Shown here piece after piece: positions 32,862 to 42,234 of a stretch of 64,000 nt of DNA. Where the stretch lies: contig NZ_CP063196.1 in the NCBI RefSeq assembly GCF_003574835.2, forward strand, positions 4,154,001-4,218,000. The letters run 5' to 3'. Position numbers and translations under genes: made by a program. Under the pieces are notes generated by a model. The model saw nothing but the letters and a program-made list of their open reading frames with translations, made no database searches and was not told the DNA's origin. Position 1 is the first letter of the stretch. Each line of letters begins with the position of its first letter. The stretch is from Thermobifida halotolerans. Its GTDB lineage: Bacteria; Actinomycetota; Actinomycetes; Streptosporangiales; Streptosporangiaceae.

Positions 32862-33629
32862 TCAGTCCCAGGGCCAGATCACGTGAGCTCTGGTACGCCA
32901 CAGTTCCAGGACGGAAGCGTCCCCGGTCACGGTGAGACCGGTGGCGCCGCGTCGGTTCCACAGCAGCGTGTACAGGTCACCGGCGTTCCCGGTGACCGTG
33001 CAGTCGGCCATCCCGTAACCGCGTGCGGTGTCCACGCCGTCCGGTCCGATGGTGACCAGCCAGGCGTCGCCGGTGTCGACGGCCCGCACGGCCAGCGTGC
33101 GCGGCGGCTCGGCGGTGACCTGCGGGTTGCGGGAGGTGAAGAAGTGACGCAGGATCTCGTCGACGCCGTCGGCCGCGAAACCGGCGGACACCGGGGTCGC
33201 GCCTCTTCCCGCGGCCTCGGCGTCGATGCGGTGGATGGTCGTCTCGTGGGCCTGGCGGCGCGCCCAGAACTCCACCGGGGACGGCGCCGGTTGGAAACTC
33301 CAGCACTCCGTGTCCAGGTCCGCCGCTCCCAGGACGTCCACGAGCCGGGCGTGGCCGTCCCGGAACCAGGGGAGCAGTCCGTCGTCGTCCTCCGGCCAGT
33401 CGCGCACGATCGCCGCGTGCTCCTCTCCCCGGGGACGCTTCGTCAGCCGCCCGCCCACGATCGCCGCGGCGAACCGGTGCACTCCGCCGGTGTGCCGCAG
33501 CAGGTCCCGCACCCGCCAGTCGGGGCAGGTGGGAACCTTCGCGTCCAGTCCGGCGGCCTCGGCGGCGTCGGCCATGCGCGCACCCTCCACGCGCAACCAG
33601 CGAACGTGGTCGTCTCGTCGCGTCCTCAC
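32862..33629 (-). CDS. maleylpyruvate-isomerase-family protein, copy 2
   Basis: A 255-residue paralogue of the gene at 32002, with the same two domains: metal-binding DinB-like part (VPTCPDWRVRDLLRHTGGVH, ARRQAHETTIHRIDAE) and C-terminal SCP2-like part (TVTGDASVLELWRTRAHVIW). The first 50 and last 50 residues are almost the same as in copy 1, while the middle differs much more. GTG 33629 is used; it follows a GGAGGTGAAC ribosome-binding site. It is transcribed first of the pair. Confidence 0.85.
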   Translation of the reverse strand: MRTRRDDHVRWLRVEGARMADAAEAAGLDAKVPTCPDWRVRDLLRHTGGVHRFAAAIVGGRLTKRPRGEEHAAIVRDWPEDDDGLLPWFRDGHARLVDVLGAADLDTECWSFQPAPSPVEFWARRQAHETTIHRIDAEAAGRGATPVSAGFAADGVDEILRHFFTSRNPQVTAEPPRTLAVRAVDTGDAWLVTIGPDGVDTARGYGMADCTVTGNAGDLYTLLWNRRGATGLTVTGDASVLELWRTRAHVIWPWD

Positions 33630-33711
33630 CGTTGTTCACCTCCAGGGGGCATACCTTCTCAAGGCAACCACACGGTGTTCAGGCGCGAATCGGCGGATCG
33701 ACCGAAATCGT

Positions 33712-34524
33712 TCAGAACCGGGCCGCGGACTGCTCGACGGCCCGGGTGGTCCCCATGATGGCGGCCGACACCAGCGCCGGCCGGTCCGCCATGGGCACGT
33801 GGCCGCACCCCGGCAGGCTGACCAGGCGGGCGTGCGCGATGCGCGCGGCGGCCCGGCGCGCCGCACGCGGGGTGAGGATGCGGTCGCGGTCCCCCCAGCC
33901 GACGGTCACCGGACACTCCACGGTGTCCGCGGTGAACGAGTAGGCGGCGACCTCGGGAGCCAGCCGGGTGAAGGGAGATCCGGCGGAGAGCACGGTGGCG
34001 TCGAAGCGCACGTCGTTGTGGTGCCGGATGTCGGGGTCGCCGCGCAGCACCCGCCGCGCGACGGTCCGCATGAGCGGGCTGTCGGCCACTGCCACCCGGA
34101 TGTGTTCGGGCACCCGCGCGGCCACTCCCATCCCCAGGGTGAGCAGACGGTTTCCCACGTTCTCGGGCCCGACGGTGAATCCGATGGGCGAGAACACGGT
34201 GGCCGAGGCGGCGGTTCCGCGCGCGGCCAACTCCAGTGCGATCGCTCCGCCCAGCGAGTTGCCCGCCAGGTGCGGTCTGCGCAGCCCCAACCGGGCGCAG
34301 AACCGCTCCACCGCGTCCACCAGCCAGGCGATGTCGTAGCGCTCCCCCGCACCGGGCGCGCTGGAGGCGCCGAAGCCCGGCAGGTCCAGCGCGATCACGT
34401 CGTGCGCGGTGTCCAGCATCCGCAGCACCGGCCGCCACGCCTGCCTACGGTGTCCCAGTCCGTGCAGCAGCACCAGAGGGCTGCCGCCTCCCCGTCTTTC
34501 GTAAACAATTCGCGACTCCCCCAT
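33712..34524 (-). CDS. alpha/beta hydrolase
   Basis: A 270-residue soluble hydrolase. Markers are VLLHGLGHRRQAW (oxyanion hole), VIALDLPGFGASS, the nucleophile elbow HLAGNSLGGAIALE with Ser in G-N-S-L-G-G, an acid in GWGDRDRILTPRAA, and His in SLPGCGHVPMADRP. The ATG at 34524 is the natural start. It lies upstream of the maleylpyruvate-isomerase-like pair on the same strand, so they might form one unit, perhaps for aromatic or ring-cleavage chemistry; this link is only by position. Confidence 0.83.
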   Translation of the reverse strand: MGESRIVYERRGGGSPLVLLHGLGHRRQAWRPVLRMLDTAHDVIALDLPGFGASSAPGAGERYDIAWLVDAVERFCARLGLRRPHLAGNSLGGAIALELAARGTAASATVFSPIGFTVGPENVGNRLLTLGMGVAARVPEHIRVAVADSPLMRTVARRVLRGDPDIRHHNDVRFDATVLSAGSPFTRLAPEVAAYSFTADTVECPVTVGWGDRDRILTPRAARRAAARIAHARLVSLPGCGHVPMADRPALVSAAIMGTTRAVEQSAARF

Positions 34525-34556
34525 GAATCACAGCTGTACCCGAGGAGGAAAAGGAC

Positions 34557-34835
34557 ATGCCCAAACGTCGAGCCCCACGGAATTCACACACGTTATGGCA
34601 GGTTTTCCGATACTTTTCCCACCGGACCGCCGCCCCGGTCGGCGGCGGTCCCTCCGGCCTGCCGATCCGGCGGGAGCCGACGTTGCCCGTCCAGCCGATT
34701 CCCGCCCTCAGCGGCGGCTGGGCGGCCGACGACCTCGACCGACCGGAGCGGCCTCGCCATCGACGTGGCCCCCAGGGGACTGGCGCGGTGACCGGAACCG
34801 CCGCTCACGGAATCCGGCGGGCCAGGCGCTCGTAG
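34557..34835 (+). CDS. possible small protein with strong ribosome-binding site
   Basis: A 92-codon open frame begins at ATG 34557 after GAGGAGGAAAAGGAC, one of the best ribosome-binding sites in the window. The product (MPKRRAPRNSHTLWQVFRYF at the start) is basic and Pro-rich with no recognised domain. The first 25 codons use several codons that are rare here (CGA, TTA, TTT), while later codons are GC-rich. It is convergent with, and overlaps by 31 bp, the gene at 34805. It may be a real small protein or only a chance frame. Confidence 0.3.
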   Translation: MPKRRAPRNSHTLWQVFRYFSHRTAAPVGGGPSGLPIRREPTLPVQPIPALSGGWAADDLDRPERPRHRRGPQGTGAVTGTAAHGIRRARRS

Positions 34836-35377
34836 TCGACGACCATGCCGTTACCGTCCACGGTCAGGCCGAACGCCCCGAATCCGGAGTCGCGGTACTC
34901 GTAGCGGTCCAGCCCCTCCGAGGGGGGCAGGCGGGTGTAGCGCTGCCGCATCCGCTTGACCTTCAGTCCCGGCACGTCCACCCAGGCGACGTGGATGTCC
35001 CGGTGCTCTCCCGGTTCCAGTCCCAGGCGGCGGATGGGCAGCGTGTTGGTGAGCGGGGCCGCCGCCACGTCCACGTCCACGCACCCCTCCAGCTCGGGGG
35101 CCGCCGTGCCGTTGACCGTCCACTGCCCCGCCCGGTTCACCAGTTCCAGGGTGTGCGTGCCGCGCGCGTCGACGACGTCCACCCGAGCCTCCCTGGTCGT
35201 CCACGCCAGGTCGGTGTGCACGCTGAACCGGCACGAATAGCGTTCTCGCAGGTCGGCGACGACCTCACCGGCTTCCAGGCGGAACCCGCGCCGTTCGGTG
35301 ACGAGGGTGCCGACGCAGAGCCCCTCGGCGACGTCAAGCCGGGACCAGGCGACAGGGAGCTCGTTCTTGGGGCTCAT
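34805..35377 (-). CDS. putative glycolipid-binding protein
   Basis: A 190-residue protein of the Glycolipid_bind (formerly DUF1089) type. The pattern is strand-rich: CRFSVHTDLAWTTREARVDV, GQWTVNGTAAPELEGCVDVD, LTNTLPIRRLGLEPGE, VAWVDVPGLKVKRMRQRYTR, and a C-terminal VDGNGMVVDYERLARRIP. The name comes from a structural resemblance to lipid carriers, and the true ligand is unknown. There is no signal peptide, so it is cytoplasmic. The ATG at 35377 fits the family start. Confidence 0.8.
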   Translation of the reverse strand: MSPKNELPVAWSRLDVAEGLCVGTLVTERRGFRLEAGEVVADLRERYSCRFSVHTDLAWTTREARVDVVDARGTHTLELVNRAGQWTVNGTAAPELEGCVDVDVAAAPLTNTLPIRRLGLEPGEHRDIHVAWVDVPGLKVKRMRQRYTRLPPSEGLDRYEYRDSGFGAFGLTVDGNGMVVDYERLARRIP

Positions 35378-35490
35378 GTCGACCGTTCTACCGGTATTTC
35401 CCGCTTTGATGCCACACCCGGTGTCCGGTTCGTGACGCGGCGGAGGGCGCTTTCCGGTGGGCGTGGTCCGCCCTCCGCCGACGCCGGAGG

Positions 35491-37023
35491 TCAGGTGCCG
35501 CTCGCGACCTCCTCCTCGACCCTCCGGAAGTCCGCCGCCAACTGTTCCGTCGTCTTCGGACCGAGCGGGTTGAGCGCGAGGATCGCGACCACGGAGGCGA
35601 GCACCGCCGGGACCATCGCGTACAGGCCGACCGGGTCGACGCTCGGCCAGACCAGCGCGACCGCGCCGCCCGCGACCATGCCCGCCAGCGCGCCCACCCA
35701 GTTCATCCGGCGCCAGTACAGCGCCAGCACGATGACCGGACCGAACGCCGCGCCGAACCCGGCCCAGGCGTAACCCACGAGTTCGAGGACGCTCTCCTCA
35801 CTGGTGAGAGCGAGGGCACCGGCTGCGACCGCCACCCCGACCACGGCGAACCTGCTGGGCCAGACCGGCGCGGTGGGCGAGGCGCCGCGGCGGACGAGAA
35901 CGCGGTAGCCGTCCTCGGTCAGCGCCGCGGCGGCGACCAGCAGTTGCGAGTCGGCGGTGCTCATCACCGCGGCGAGGACCGCCGAGAGCAGGAAGCCCGC
36001 GACCCACGGGTTCATGAGCGTCTGGATCAGCGACAGGAACACGCTCTCGGGGTTGCCCAGCGGCTCGTCGAAGTAGGCGATGCCGACGAACCCGACGAGG
36101 ACGGCCAGGGCCATCGCGGTGACCGCCCACGCGACGCTGACCACTCTGGCCCTGGCGATGTGGGCGACCGAGCGGATGCCCATGAACCGGGCCAGGATGT
36201 GCGGCTGCCCGAAGTAGCCGATTCCCCAGGCCAGGCCGGAGATGATCACCAGAACGCCGAGGGTGTCGGTGGGCCGCCACGCGCCGTCGGACAGGGACAC
36301 CCCGCCGAACGCGGAGAAGAGGGCGTCACCGCGCGCGGTCACCCCGTCGACGACCCCGCCGAAGCCGCCGAGCGCGACCAGGGCGGCCACGAGGACCGCC
36401 AGCAGCGCGAGCCACATCATGACCGCCTGGATCACGTCCGTGAAGCTGACCGCGAGGAAACCGCCGAGGAAGGTGTAGAGCACGATGATCGAGGCGCCCA
36501 GGACCACCGCCACCGCGCCCGGCAGGTCGAAGACCTGGTCGAACAGCACGGCCATGGCGACCAGGCCGGAGGCCACGTAGAACAGGTAGAACACCAGGAT
36601 GAGCAGGGCGGAGACGCCGCGCAGCAGGCCGCGCCGCTCACCGAACCGGTTCTCCAGGAAGGACGAGAGGGTCAGGGAGTCGGACTCCCCTCCGCTGCGG
36701 GCGTCCGTGGCGCGTTCGGTGTAGACCCGCAACCGGGGCGCGACGACGCGCCAGCTCGCGTAGAAGCCGACGGCCAGACCGACCGCGATCCACGCCTCAC
36801 CCAGGCCGGAGAGGTAGATCGCGCCGGGCAGGCCCAGTAGCAGCCAGCCGCTGAAGTCACTGGCGTTGGCGCTGAGGCCGGACACCCAACTGTTGAGTCG
36901 GCGTCCGCCGAGGAAGAAGTCGGAGGGGGATGATGTGCGCCGGTACATCCACAGGCCGATGCCCACCATCACCGCGAAATAGGCGGCGAAGGTGAGCACC
37001 GAGGCCAGTACGGAGTCGGTCAT
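35491..37023 (-). CDS. putP: sodium/proline symporter
   Basis: A 510-residue sodium:solute symporter with about 13 helices. The N-terminal block SDFFLGGRRLNSWVSGLSAN, then ASDFSGWLLLGLPGA, matches the PutP subgroup with its sodium-site Ser/Asp residues. GIGYFGQPHILARFMGIRS and LLSAVLAAVMSTADSQLL are further markers. It should couple Na+ entry to proline uptake, for nutrition or as an osmolyte. The ATG at 37023 is the family start. It follows the SPFH lipoprotein gene by 142 bp with a hairpin between. Confidence 0.92.
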   Translation of the reverse strand: MTDSVLASVLTFAAYFAVMVGIGLWMYRRTSSPSDFFLGGRRLNSWVSGLSANASDFSGWLLLGLPGAIYLSGLGEAWIAVGLAVGFYASWRVVAPRLRVYTERATDARSGGESDSLTLSSFLENRFGERRGLLRGVSALLILVFYLFYVASGLVAMAVLFDQVFDLPGAVAVVLGASIIVLYTFLGGFLAVSFTDVIQAVMMWLALLAVLVAALVALGGFGGVVDGVTARGDALFSAFGGVSLSDGAWRPTDTLGVLVIISGLAWGIGYFGQPHILARFMGIRSVAHIARARVVSVAWAVTAMALAVLVGFVGIAYFDEPLGNPESVFLSLIQTLMNPWVAGFLLSAVLAAVMSTADSQLLVAAAALTEDGYRVLVRRGASPTAPVWPSRFAVVGVAVAAGALALTSEESVLELVGYAWAGFGAAFGPVIVLALYWRRMNWVGALAGMVAGGAVALVWPSVDPVGLYAMVPAVLASVVAILALNPLGPKTTEQLAADFRRVEEEVASGT

Positions 37024-37123
37024 GGGGGGCTCCTCACTACCCGCAACCGGGCAAAAGTGACTTAAGCCACATAGTGCTTCCGGAGAACGCCCCGATCAAC
37101 CCCCACCCCGCCTCCGGCGGCAG

Positions 37124-37155
37124 GACGGGGCCGCTCCACGGGGAGCAGCCCCGTC
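37124..37155 (-). terminator. hairpin after the SPFH lipoprotein gene
   Basis: GACGGGGC/GCCCCGTC form a perfect 8-bp stem around an inner CGCTCC/GGGAG pairing, 11 bp past the stop codon of the lipoprotein gene on the minus strand. Confidence 0.55.
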
Positions 37156-37165
37156 ACCGGAACGG

Positions 37166-38035
37166 TCAGTCGTCACCGCGAGGAGTGATGTTGACCCCGC
37201 CGCCGGACGGCACCGGAATCACCTCGATGTCGCCGTTCTTCAACGCCTCGTAGAGGACGTAGCCCTCGGGGCCGAGAACCTCGACGAGCTGCTCGATCGC
37301 CTCCAACTCCATCTCGACGCGCTTGTTCTCCTCCTCCTGGGCGGCCGTCTCCTCGATGGCCGTCTGCGCCTTGGTGAGGGCCTCGCGCACGTCCGCCGGC
37401 GGAACCGGCTGCTGGATCGTCAACTGCGGGGCGCCGCACTCCTGGCCCTCGGCGCCGGTGTAGTCCAGGGAGCAGAAGAACTCGCCGCCGCCCTGCTCCG
37501 CGATGTAGGCGGACAGCAACTCCCCGACCTTCTTCTCCCACTCGGCCTTGGCCTCGGCCGAGGTGTACAGGTCGCGCCAGGAGTAGTCCTTGCTGGCGTC
37601 GTCGAGGGCGCGGTTCAACGGCTGCCCGATGTAGGTGGCCAGCATCCGCACCCAGCCCGCGTCGGTGTCGGCGTCGTACTTCAGCCCGATGCGCTCGTGC
37701 CACTCGCGCAACGTCTCGCAGGTCGGGTTGAGGGTGAACGTGACCACCCCCTCCACGGTCAACTCCAGGTCGTCGTTGGACACGACGGTGGCCGGGGGCG
37801 CCTCGGCGTGCTCGGAGCCGCTGAACGTGAACGTGCGCTGGCCGCCCGGGTAGACGAAGGTCTGGTCACCGGGGCCGTAGTACTCGCGCTCACCGGGCTC
37901 GACACAGTTGTCGAACGTGGTGGAGGAGAACGCTCCGGAATCGTACTCCAACCCCACCTGGTCGGGTCCGGTGGACACGGAGCAGGCGGTGAGTCCCAGC
38001 ACGGTCAGGGCGGCAGCGATACGGGGGGTCTTCAC
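37166..38035 (-). CDS. SPFH/band-7-like lipoprotein
   Basis: A 289-residue protein. A short signal ends in a lipobox (VLGLTACS). The domain that follows has SPFH/prohibitin features: YYGPGDQTFVYPGGQRTFTF, then a TVVSNDDLELTVEGVVTFTL strand block, and a Glu/Gln/Lys-rich helix (TKAQTAIEETAAQEEENKRV) ending with AIEQLVEVLGPEGYVLYEAL. SPFH proteins normally face the cytoplasm behind a membrane helix; here the lipobox puts the domain outside. GTG 38035 has GGGAGATG upstream. No NfeD-like partner is seen beside it. The function is unknown. Confidence 0.7.
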   Translation of the reverse strand: MKTPRIAAALTVLGLTACSVSTGPDQVGLEYDSGAFSSTTFDNCVEPGEREYYGPGDQTFVYPGGQRTFTFSGSEHAEAPPATVVSNDDLELTVEGVVTFTLNPTCETLREWHERIGLKYDADTDAGWVRMLATYIGQPLNRALDDASKDYSWRDLYTSAEAKAEWEKKVGELLSAYIAEQGGGEFFCSLDYTGAEGQECGAPQLTIQQPVPPADVREALTKAQTAIEETAAQEEENKRVEMELEAIEQLVEVLGPEGYVLYEALKNGDIEVIPVPSGGGVNITPRGDD

Positions 38036-38287
38036 TGGGCGTCCATCTCCCTGTCGGTCGTCCTCCCCCCGGGAGCGCCGGGCGGGGAGGAGCGGGGACC
38101 GGTGTGCTCGGCGACGGACCGGGCCGCGGCCGACTCCGAGACGTGTCACATGCCGTGGGGCCGTGGCCACCGGTCGGGTTCACATCTTCTCTCTTCGGAG
38201 TCCCGAAGACACCCCCCGGTTCCCCGTCCGGCCGATCCCCCGCGACGCGGCGGGGCCGCGGCCCCGCCGCAGAATTCTCCCAGAGGG

Positions 38288-38318
38288 GGTTCTCCCCCTC
38301 CGCGGGAGAGGGAGAGCC
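38288..38318 (-). terminator. terminator after nrdB
   Basis: A 13-bp stem with two G-T-type pairs (arms 38288-38300 and 38306-38318) lies 17 bp beyond the nrdB stop on the minus strand. Confidence 0.6.
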
Positions 38319-38334
38319 ACCGTGTAGTCCCGGG

Positions 38335-39402
38335 TCAGTCCCAGGACAGGCCGCCGCCCGTCTGGTACTCGATCACCCTCGTCTCGAAGAAGTTCTTCTC
38401 CTTCTTCAGGTCCATCATCTCCGACATCCACGGGAACGGGTTCTCCGTCTCGCCGAAGATCGGAGCCAGTCCGATCTGCTCGGCGCGGCGGTCGGTGACG
38501 AAGTGCATGTACTGCTCGCACAACTCCGCGTTGAGGCCCAGAATGCCGCGCGGCATGGTCTCCCGGCCGTAGGCGACCTCCAACGCGCACGCCTCGACGA
38601 GCATGGTGCGCACCTCGTCCTGGAACTCCTCGGTCCACAGGTGCGGATTCTCGATCTTGATCTGGTTGATCACGTCGATGCCGAAGTTCAGGTGGATGCT
38701 CTCGTCGCGCAGGATGTACTGGTACTGCTCGGCGACCCCCACCATCTTGTTGCGCCGCCCCAGCGACAGGATCTGCGCGAACCCGGTGTAGAACCACATG
38801 CCCTCGAACACCACGTAGAAGGCGACGAGGTCGCGCAGGAACGCCTGGTCCGCCTCCGGTGTGCCGGTGGTGAAGTCCGGGTTCTCCAGGTTGCGGGTGT
38901 AGCGCAGCGCCCACGCGTCCTTCTCGGTGATCGAGGGCACCTCGCGGTACATGTTGAACAGCTCGCCCTCGTCCAGGCCGAGGCTCTCGCAGACGTACTG
39001 GAAGGTGTGCGTGTGCACGGCCTCCTCGAACGCCTGCCGCAGCAGGTACTGGCGGCACTCGGGGTTGGTGAGGTGCCGGTAGACCGCCAGCACGATGTTG
39101 TTGGCCACCAGCGACTCGGCGGTGGCGAAGAAGCCGAGGTTGCGCTTGATCATGAGCCGCTCGTCCTCGGTGAGGCCGTCGGGAGACTTCCACAGCGCGA
39201 TGTCGGCCTGCATGGCGACCTCGGTCGGCATCCAGTGGTTGTTGCATCCGGCCAGGTACTTCTCCCACGCCCAGCGGTACTTGAGCGGCAGCAGCTGGTT
39301 GACGTCGGCGCGGGAGTTGATCATCCGCTTGTCCGTGACGTCGACGCGGGCGGCGCCGCTCTGGATCTCACCGAGACCGGTGCTGTCGGCGGTGGTGGTC
39401 AT
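38335..39402 (-). CDS. nrdB: ribonucleotide reductase small subunit, class Ic-like
   Basis: A 355-residue R2 protein that supplies the radical-generating metal site for NrdA. The predicted ligands are Glu96, Glu127, His130, Glu200, Glu234 and His237 (in [21 protein letters not shown] and RDESIH). The radical Tyr position, four residues after His130, is Phe134. The first ligand is Glu, not Asp. Ligand spacings (31, 34, 38, 104, 138, 141) equal those of Chlamydia R2, the class Ic type that uses a Mn/Fe cofactor without a Tyr radical. The C-terminal [11 protein letters not shown] tail carries a Tyr for radical transfer. Operon with nrdA; a hairpin ends it. Confidence 0.94.
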   Translation of the reverse strand: MTTTADSTGLGEIQSGAARVDVTDKRMINSRADVNQLLPLKYRWAWEKYLAGCNNHWMPTEVAMQADIALWKSPDGLTEDERLMIKRNLGFFATAESLVANNIVLAVYRHLTNPECRQYLLRQAFEEAVHTHTFQYVCESLGLDEGELFNMYREVPSITEKDAWALRYTRNLENPDFTTGTPEADQAFLRDLVAFYVVFEGMWFYTGFAQILSLGRRNKMVGVAEQYQYILRDESIHLNFGIDVINQIKIENPHLWTEEFQDEVRTMLVEACALEVAYGRETMPRGILGLNAELCEQYMHFVTDRRAEQIGLAPIFGETENPFPWMSEMMDLKKEKNFFETRVIEYQTGGGLSWD

Positions 39403-39426
39403 GGGTTCCTTTCGGTTCGCTCGGGG

Positions 39427-39461
39427 CGCGGCCGTGCCCGCCCCGGGAGGGCACGGCCGCG
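39427..39461 (-). terminator. intercistronic hairpin between nrdA and nrdB
   Basis: A perfect 13-bp stem (CGCGGCCGTGCCC and complement) with a 9-nt loop fills the 82-bp gap between the genes. Since nrdB has no other obvious promoter, it may attenuate or stabilise the message rather than end it. Confidence 0.6.
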
Positions 39462-39484
39462 GGAGAGAGGGGGAGCGGCGCCCG

Positions 39485-42022
39485 CTACTGGCAGGCTTCG
39501 CAGTCGGGGTCGTCCAGCGAGCAGAACGCTGCGTCCGGGTCGAGGTCGGGGGCCGGCGCCGCTCCGGGGGCCGGGTTCGGCGGGACGGCGGTCGGGCGGG
39601 GCGACGGGCTCGGGGAGGGAGTGGGCGACGGACTCGGGGAAGGCGCCGCGGCCGCCACGGGCGCGACCGCGTTGAGCCTGCCGTCGGTGCCCCTGAGCGT
39701 GCTCTTCTCCACGTGCGTGGCGCTCTGCGACCGCAGGTAGTAGGTGGTCTTGAGCCCCCTGCGCCAGGCCCGCCGGTACAGCTCGTCGAGCTTGCGTCCG
39801 CTCGGCTCGGCCATGTACAGGTTCAGCGACTGCGCCTGGTCGAGCCACTTCTGCCGCCGCGACGCCGCGTCCACCAGCCAGGACGGGTCGATCTCGAAGG
39901 CGGTGGCGTACAACCGCTTCAGGTCGTCGGGCACCCGGTCGACCGCACCGAGGCTGCCGTCGTGCAGCTTCAGCGCCGCCACCGTCTCCGCGTCCCACAG
40001 GCCGCGCTCCTTGAGGTCGCGCACCAGGTGGGGGTTGACGACGGTGAAGTCGCCGGACATGTTCGACTTGACGAACAGGTTGCGGTAGATCGGCTCGATG
40101 GACTGGCTGACGCCGGTGATGTTGGCGATGGTCGCGGTCGGCGCGATCGCCATCACGTTGGAGTTGCGCATCCCGGTGGTCCGCACCTTCTCGCGCAGCG
40201 TGTCCCAGTCCAGCCGCCGGGTGGTGTCCACCTCCAGGTCGCCGCGGCGCGCGTCGGCGAGCAGCTCCAGCGAGTCGATCGGCAGGACTCCCCGGCTCCA
40301 CAGCGACCCGTCGAAGGAGGCGTAGGCGCCGCGCTCGGCCGCCAGGTCCGCGGAGGCCTCGATGGCGTGGTAGCTGATCAGCTCCATGCTCTCGTCGGCG
40401 AACTCCACGGCCTCCTGGGAGGCCACGGGCAGCCGCAGCGTGAACAGCGCGTCCTGGTAGCCCATCAGCCCCAGGCCGACCGGGCGGTGCCGCAGGTTGG
40501 CGCGTTCGGCCTCGGGAATCGTGTACAGGTTCACGTCGATGACGTTGTCGAGCATGCGCACGGCGGTGCGCACGGTCCGGCGCAGCCGCTCGGCGTCCAG
40601 CCCGTCGGGGCCGACGTGGTTGGCCAGGTTCACCGAGCCGAGGTTGCACACGGCGACCTCGTCGACGCTGGTGTTCAGGGTGATCTCGGTGCACAGGTTG
40701 GAGGAGTGCACCACGCCGACGTGCTGCTGCGGGGAGCGCAGGTTGCACGGGTCCTTGAAGGTGATCCACGGGTGGCCGGTCTCGAACAGCATGGTGAGCA
40801 TGCGCCGCCACAGGTCCACGGCGCGCACCCGGCGGAACACGCGGATCTCGCCGCGGTCGGCGGCGCGCTCGTAGCCGACGTAGGCGCGCGCGAAGTCCTC
40901 GCCGTAGCGGTCGTGCAGGTCGGGCACCTCGTCGGGGGAGAACAGGGTCCACTGGGCGTCGCTCTCGACCCGCTCCAAAAACAGGTCGGGCACCCAGTTG
41001 GCGGTGTTCATGTCGTGGGTGCGGCGGCGCTCGTCACCGGTGTTCTTGCGCAGGTCGAGGAATTCCTCTATGTCGATGTGCCAGGTCTCCAGGTAGGCGC
41101 AGACCGCGCCCTTGCGCTTGCCCCCCTGGTTGACCGCCACCGCGGTGTCGTTGGCGATCTTGAGGAACGGGACGATGCCCTGGCTCTTGCCGTTGGTGCC
41201 GTTGATGTGGGCGCCGAGGCCGCGCACGGGCGTCCAGTCGTTGCCGAGTCCGCCGGAGTACTTGGACAGCAGGGCGTTGTTGCTGATGCCGTGGAAGATC
41301 TGGGCGAGGTCGTCGCTGACGGTGGTGAGGAAGCAGGAGGAGAGCTGGGGGCGGCGGGTGCCGGAGTTGAACAGGGTGGGGGTGGAGCACATGAAGTCGA
41401 ACGAGGACAGCAGCTCGTAGAACTCGACGGCTCGCGCGTTCCGGTCGTCCTCGCGCAGCGCCAGGCCCATGGCCACGCGCATGAGGAACGCCTGCGGCAA
41501 CTCGTAGCGGGTGCCGTCGCGGTGCAGGAAGTAGCGGTCGTAGAGGGTCTGCAGGCCCAGGTAGGTGAAGCCCAGGTCGCGTTCGGGGCGCAGCGCCGCG
41601 CCGAGCCGGTCCAGGTCGAAGTCGGCGAGTTCGGGGGTGAGCTGTTCCAGTTCGATGCCGCGCGCGACGTAGGAGCGCAGGTATTCGGGGTAGCGGCGGG
41701 CCATGTCCGCGTGGGTGGCCTCGTCGCGGCGTCCGCTGAGGAAGGTCAGCGCCTCCCTGCGGAGCTTGTCCAGCAGCAGTCGGGCGCTGACGTAGGAGTA
41801 GTCGGGGTCGACTTCGACGAAGGTGCGCGCCGCCATGATCAGCGCGAGTTCGAGTTCGGCGGGGGTGATGCCCGGGTACAGGCCCCGCCGGGCCTCCGCG
41901 ACGACCGTCTCCGCCGACGCGCCGGGCAGTCCCTGGCACGCCTCGGCGACCACCTGCCTGATCCGCTCCATGGGGACGGCGGAGGGGATCGGGGCGGAAT
42001 CGACGTCCGTGTCGATGGTCAA
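39485..42022 (-). CDS. nrdA: ribonucleotide reductase large subunit
   Basis: An 845-residue catalytic subunit that reduces ribonucleoside diphosphates to deoxy forms. Active-site and channel features are visible: [20 protein letters not shown], the HSSNLCTEI segment with catalytic Cys, [11 protein letters not shown], and [16 protein letters not shown]-terminal Tyr residues sit in [17 protein letters not shown]. The extreme C-terminus has the redox pair [12 protein letters not shown] after an unusual [13 protein letters not shown] linker. The N-terminal ATP-cone lacks its first strands (the usual VxKRxG part), so activity control may be lost. TTG 42022 has GGAG 5 nt upstream. Expression is probably controlled by the cobalamin riboswitch and NrdR boxes upstream. 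Confidence 0.94.
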   Translation of the reverse strand: MTIDTDVDSAPIPSAVPMERIRQVVAEACQGLPGASAETVVAEARRGLYPGITPAELELALIMAARTFVEVDPDYSYVSARLLLDKLRREALTFLSGRRDEATHADMARRYPEYLRSYVARGIELEQLTPELADFDLDRLGAALRPERDLGFTYLGLQTLYDRYFLHRDGTRYELPQAFLMRVAMGLALREDDRNARAVEFYELLSSFDFMCSTPTLFNSGTRRPQLSSCFLTTVSDDLAQIFHGISNNALLSKYSGGLGNDWTPVRGLGAHINGTNGKSQGIVPFLKIANDTAVAVNQGGKRKGAVCAYLETWHIDIEEFLDLRKNTGDERRRTHDMNTANWVPDLFLERVESDAQWTLFSPDEVPDLHDRYGEDFARAYVGYERAADRGEIRVFRRVRAVDLWRRMLTMLFETGHPWITFKDPCNLRSPQQHVGVVHSSNLCTEITLNTSVDEVAVCNLGSVNLANHVGPDGLDAERLRRTVRTAVRMLDNVIDVNLYTIPEAERANLRHRPVGLGLMGYQDALFTLRLPVASQEAVEFADESMELISYHAIEASADLAAERGAYASFDGSLWSRGVLPIDSLELLADARRGDLEVDTTRRLDWDTLREKVRTTGMRNSNVMAIAPTATIANITGVSQSIEPIYRNLFVKSNMSGDFTVVNPHLVRDLKERGLWDAETVAALKLHDGSLGAVDRVPDDLKRLYATAFEIDPSWLVDAASRRQKWLDQAQSLNLYMAEPSGRKLDELYRRAWRRGLKTTYYLRSQSATHVEKSTLRGTDGRLNAVAPVAAAAPSPSPSPTPSPSPSPRPTAVPPNPAPGAAPAPDLDPDAAFCSLDDPDCEACQ

Positions 42023-42234
42023 GGTGGCTCCAACCTGGTAGGTGACAACCGGTTGGGGGATTGGCGGAAACCGCGCACACCAAAGGAGCACGTGACGTGC
42101 GATCGTGAACTCTCCCCGTTGCGCGACGGCTCTACCGAACCCCCGTGTCTGTGCGCTGCGAGCGCGTGCCGGTGGCGGGATTCCGGGGTCGCGGACGCGT
42201 CGCTTCTCCGCGTCCTGTCCGCCTCTGGCCGTTC

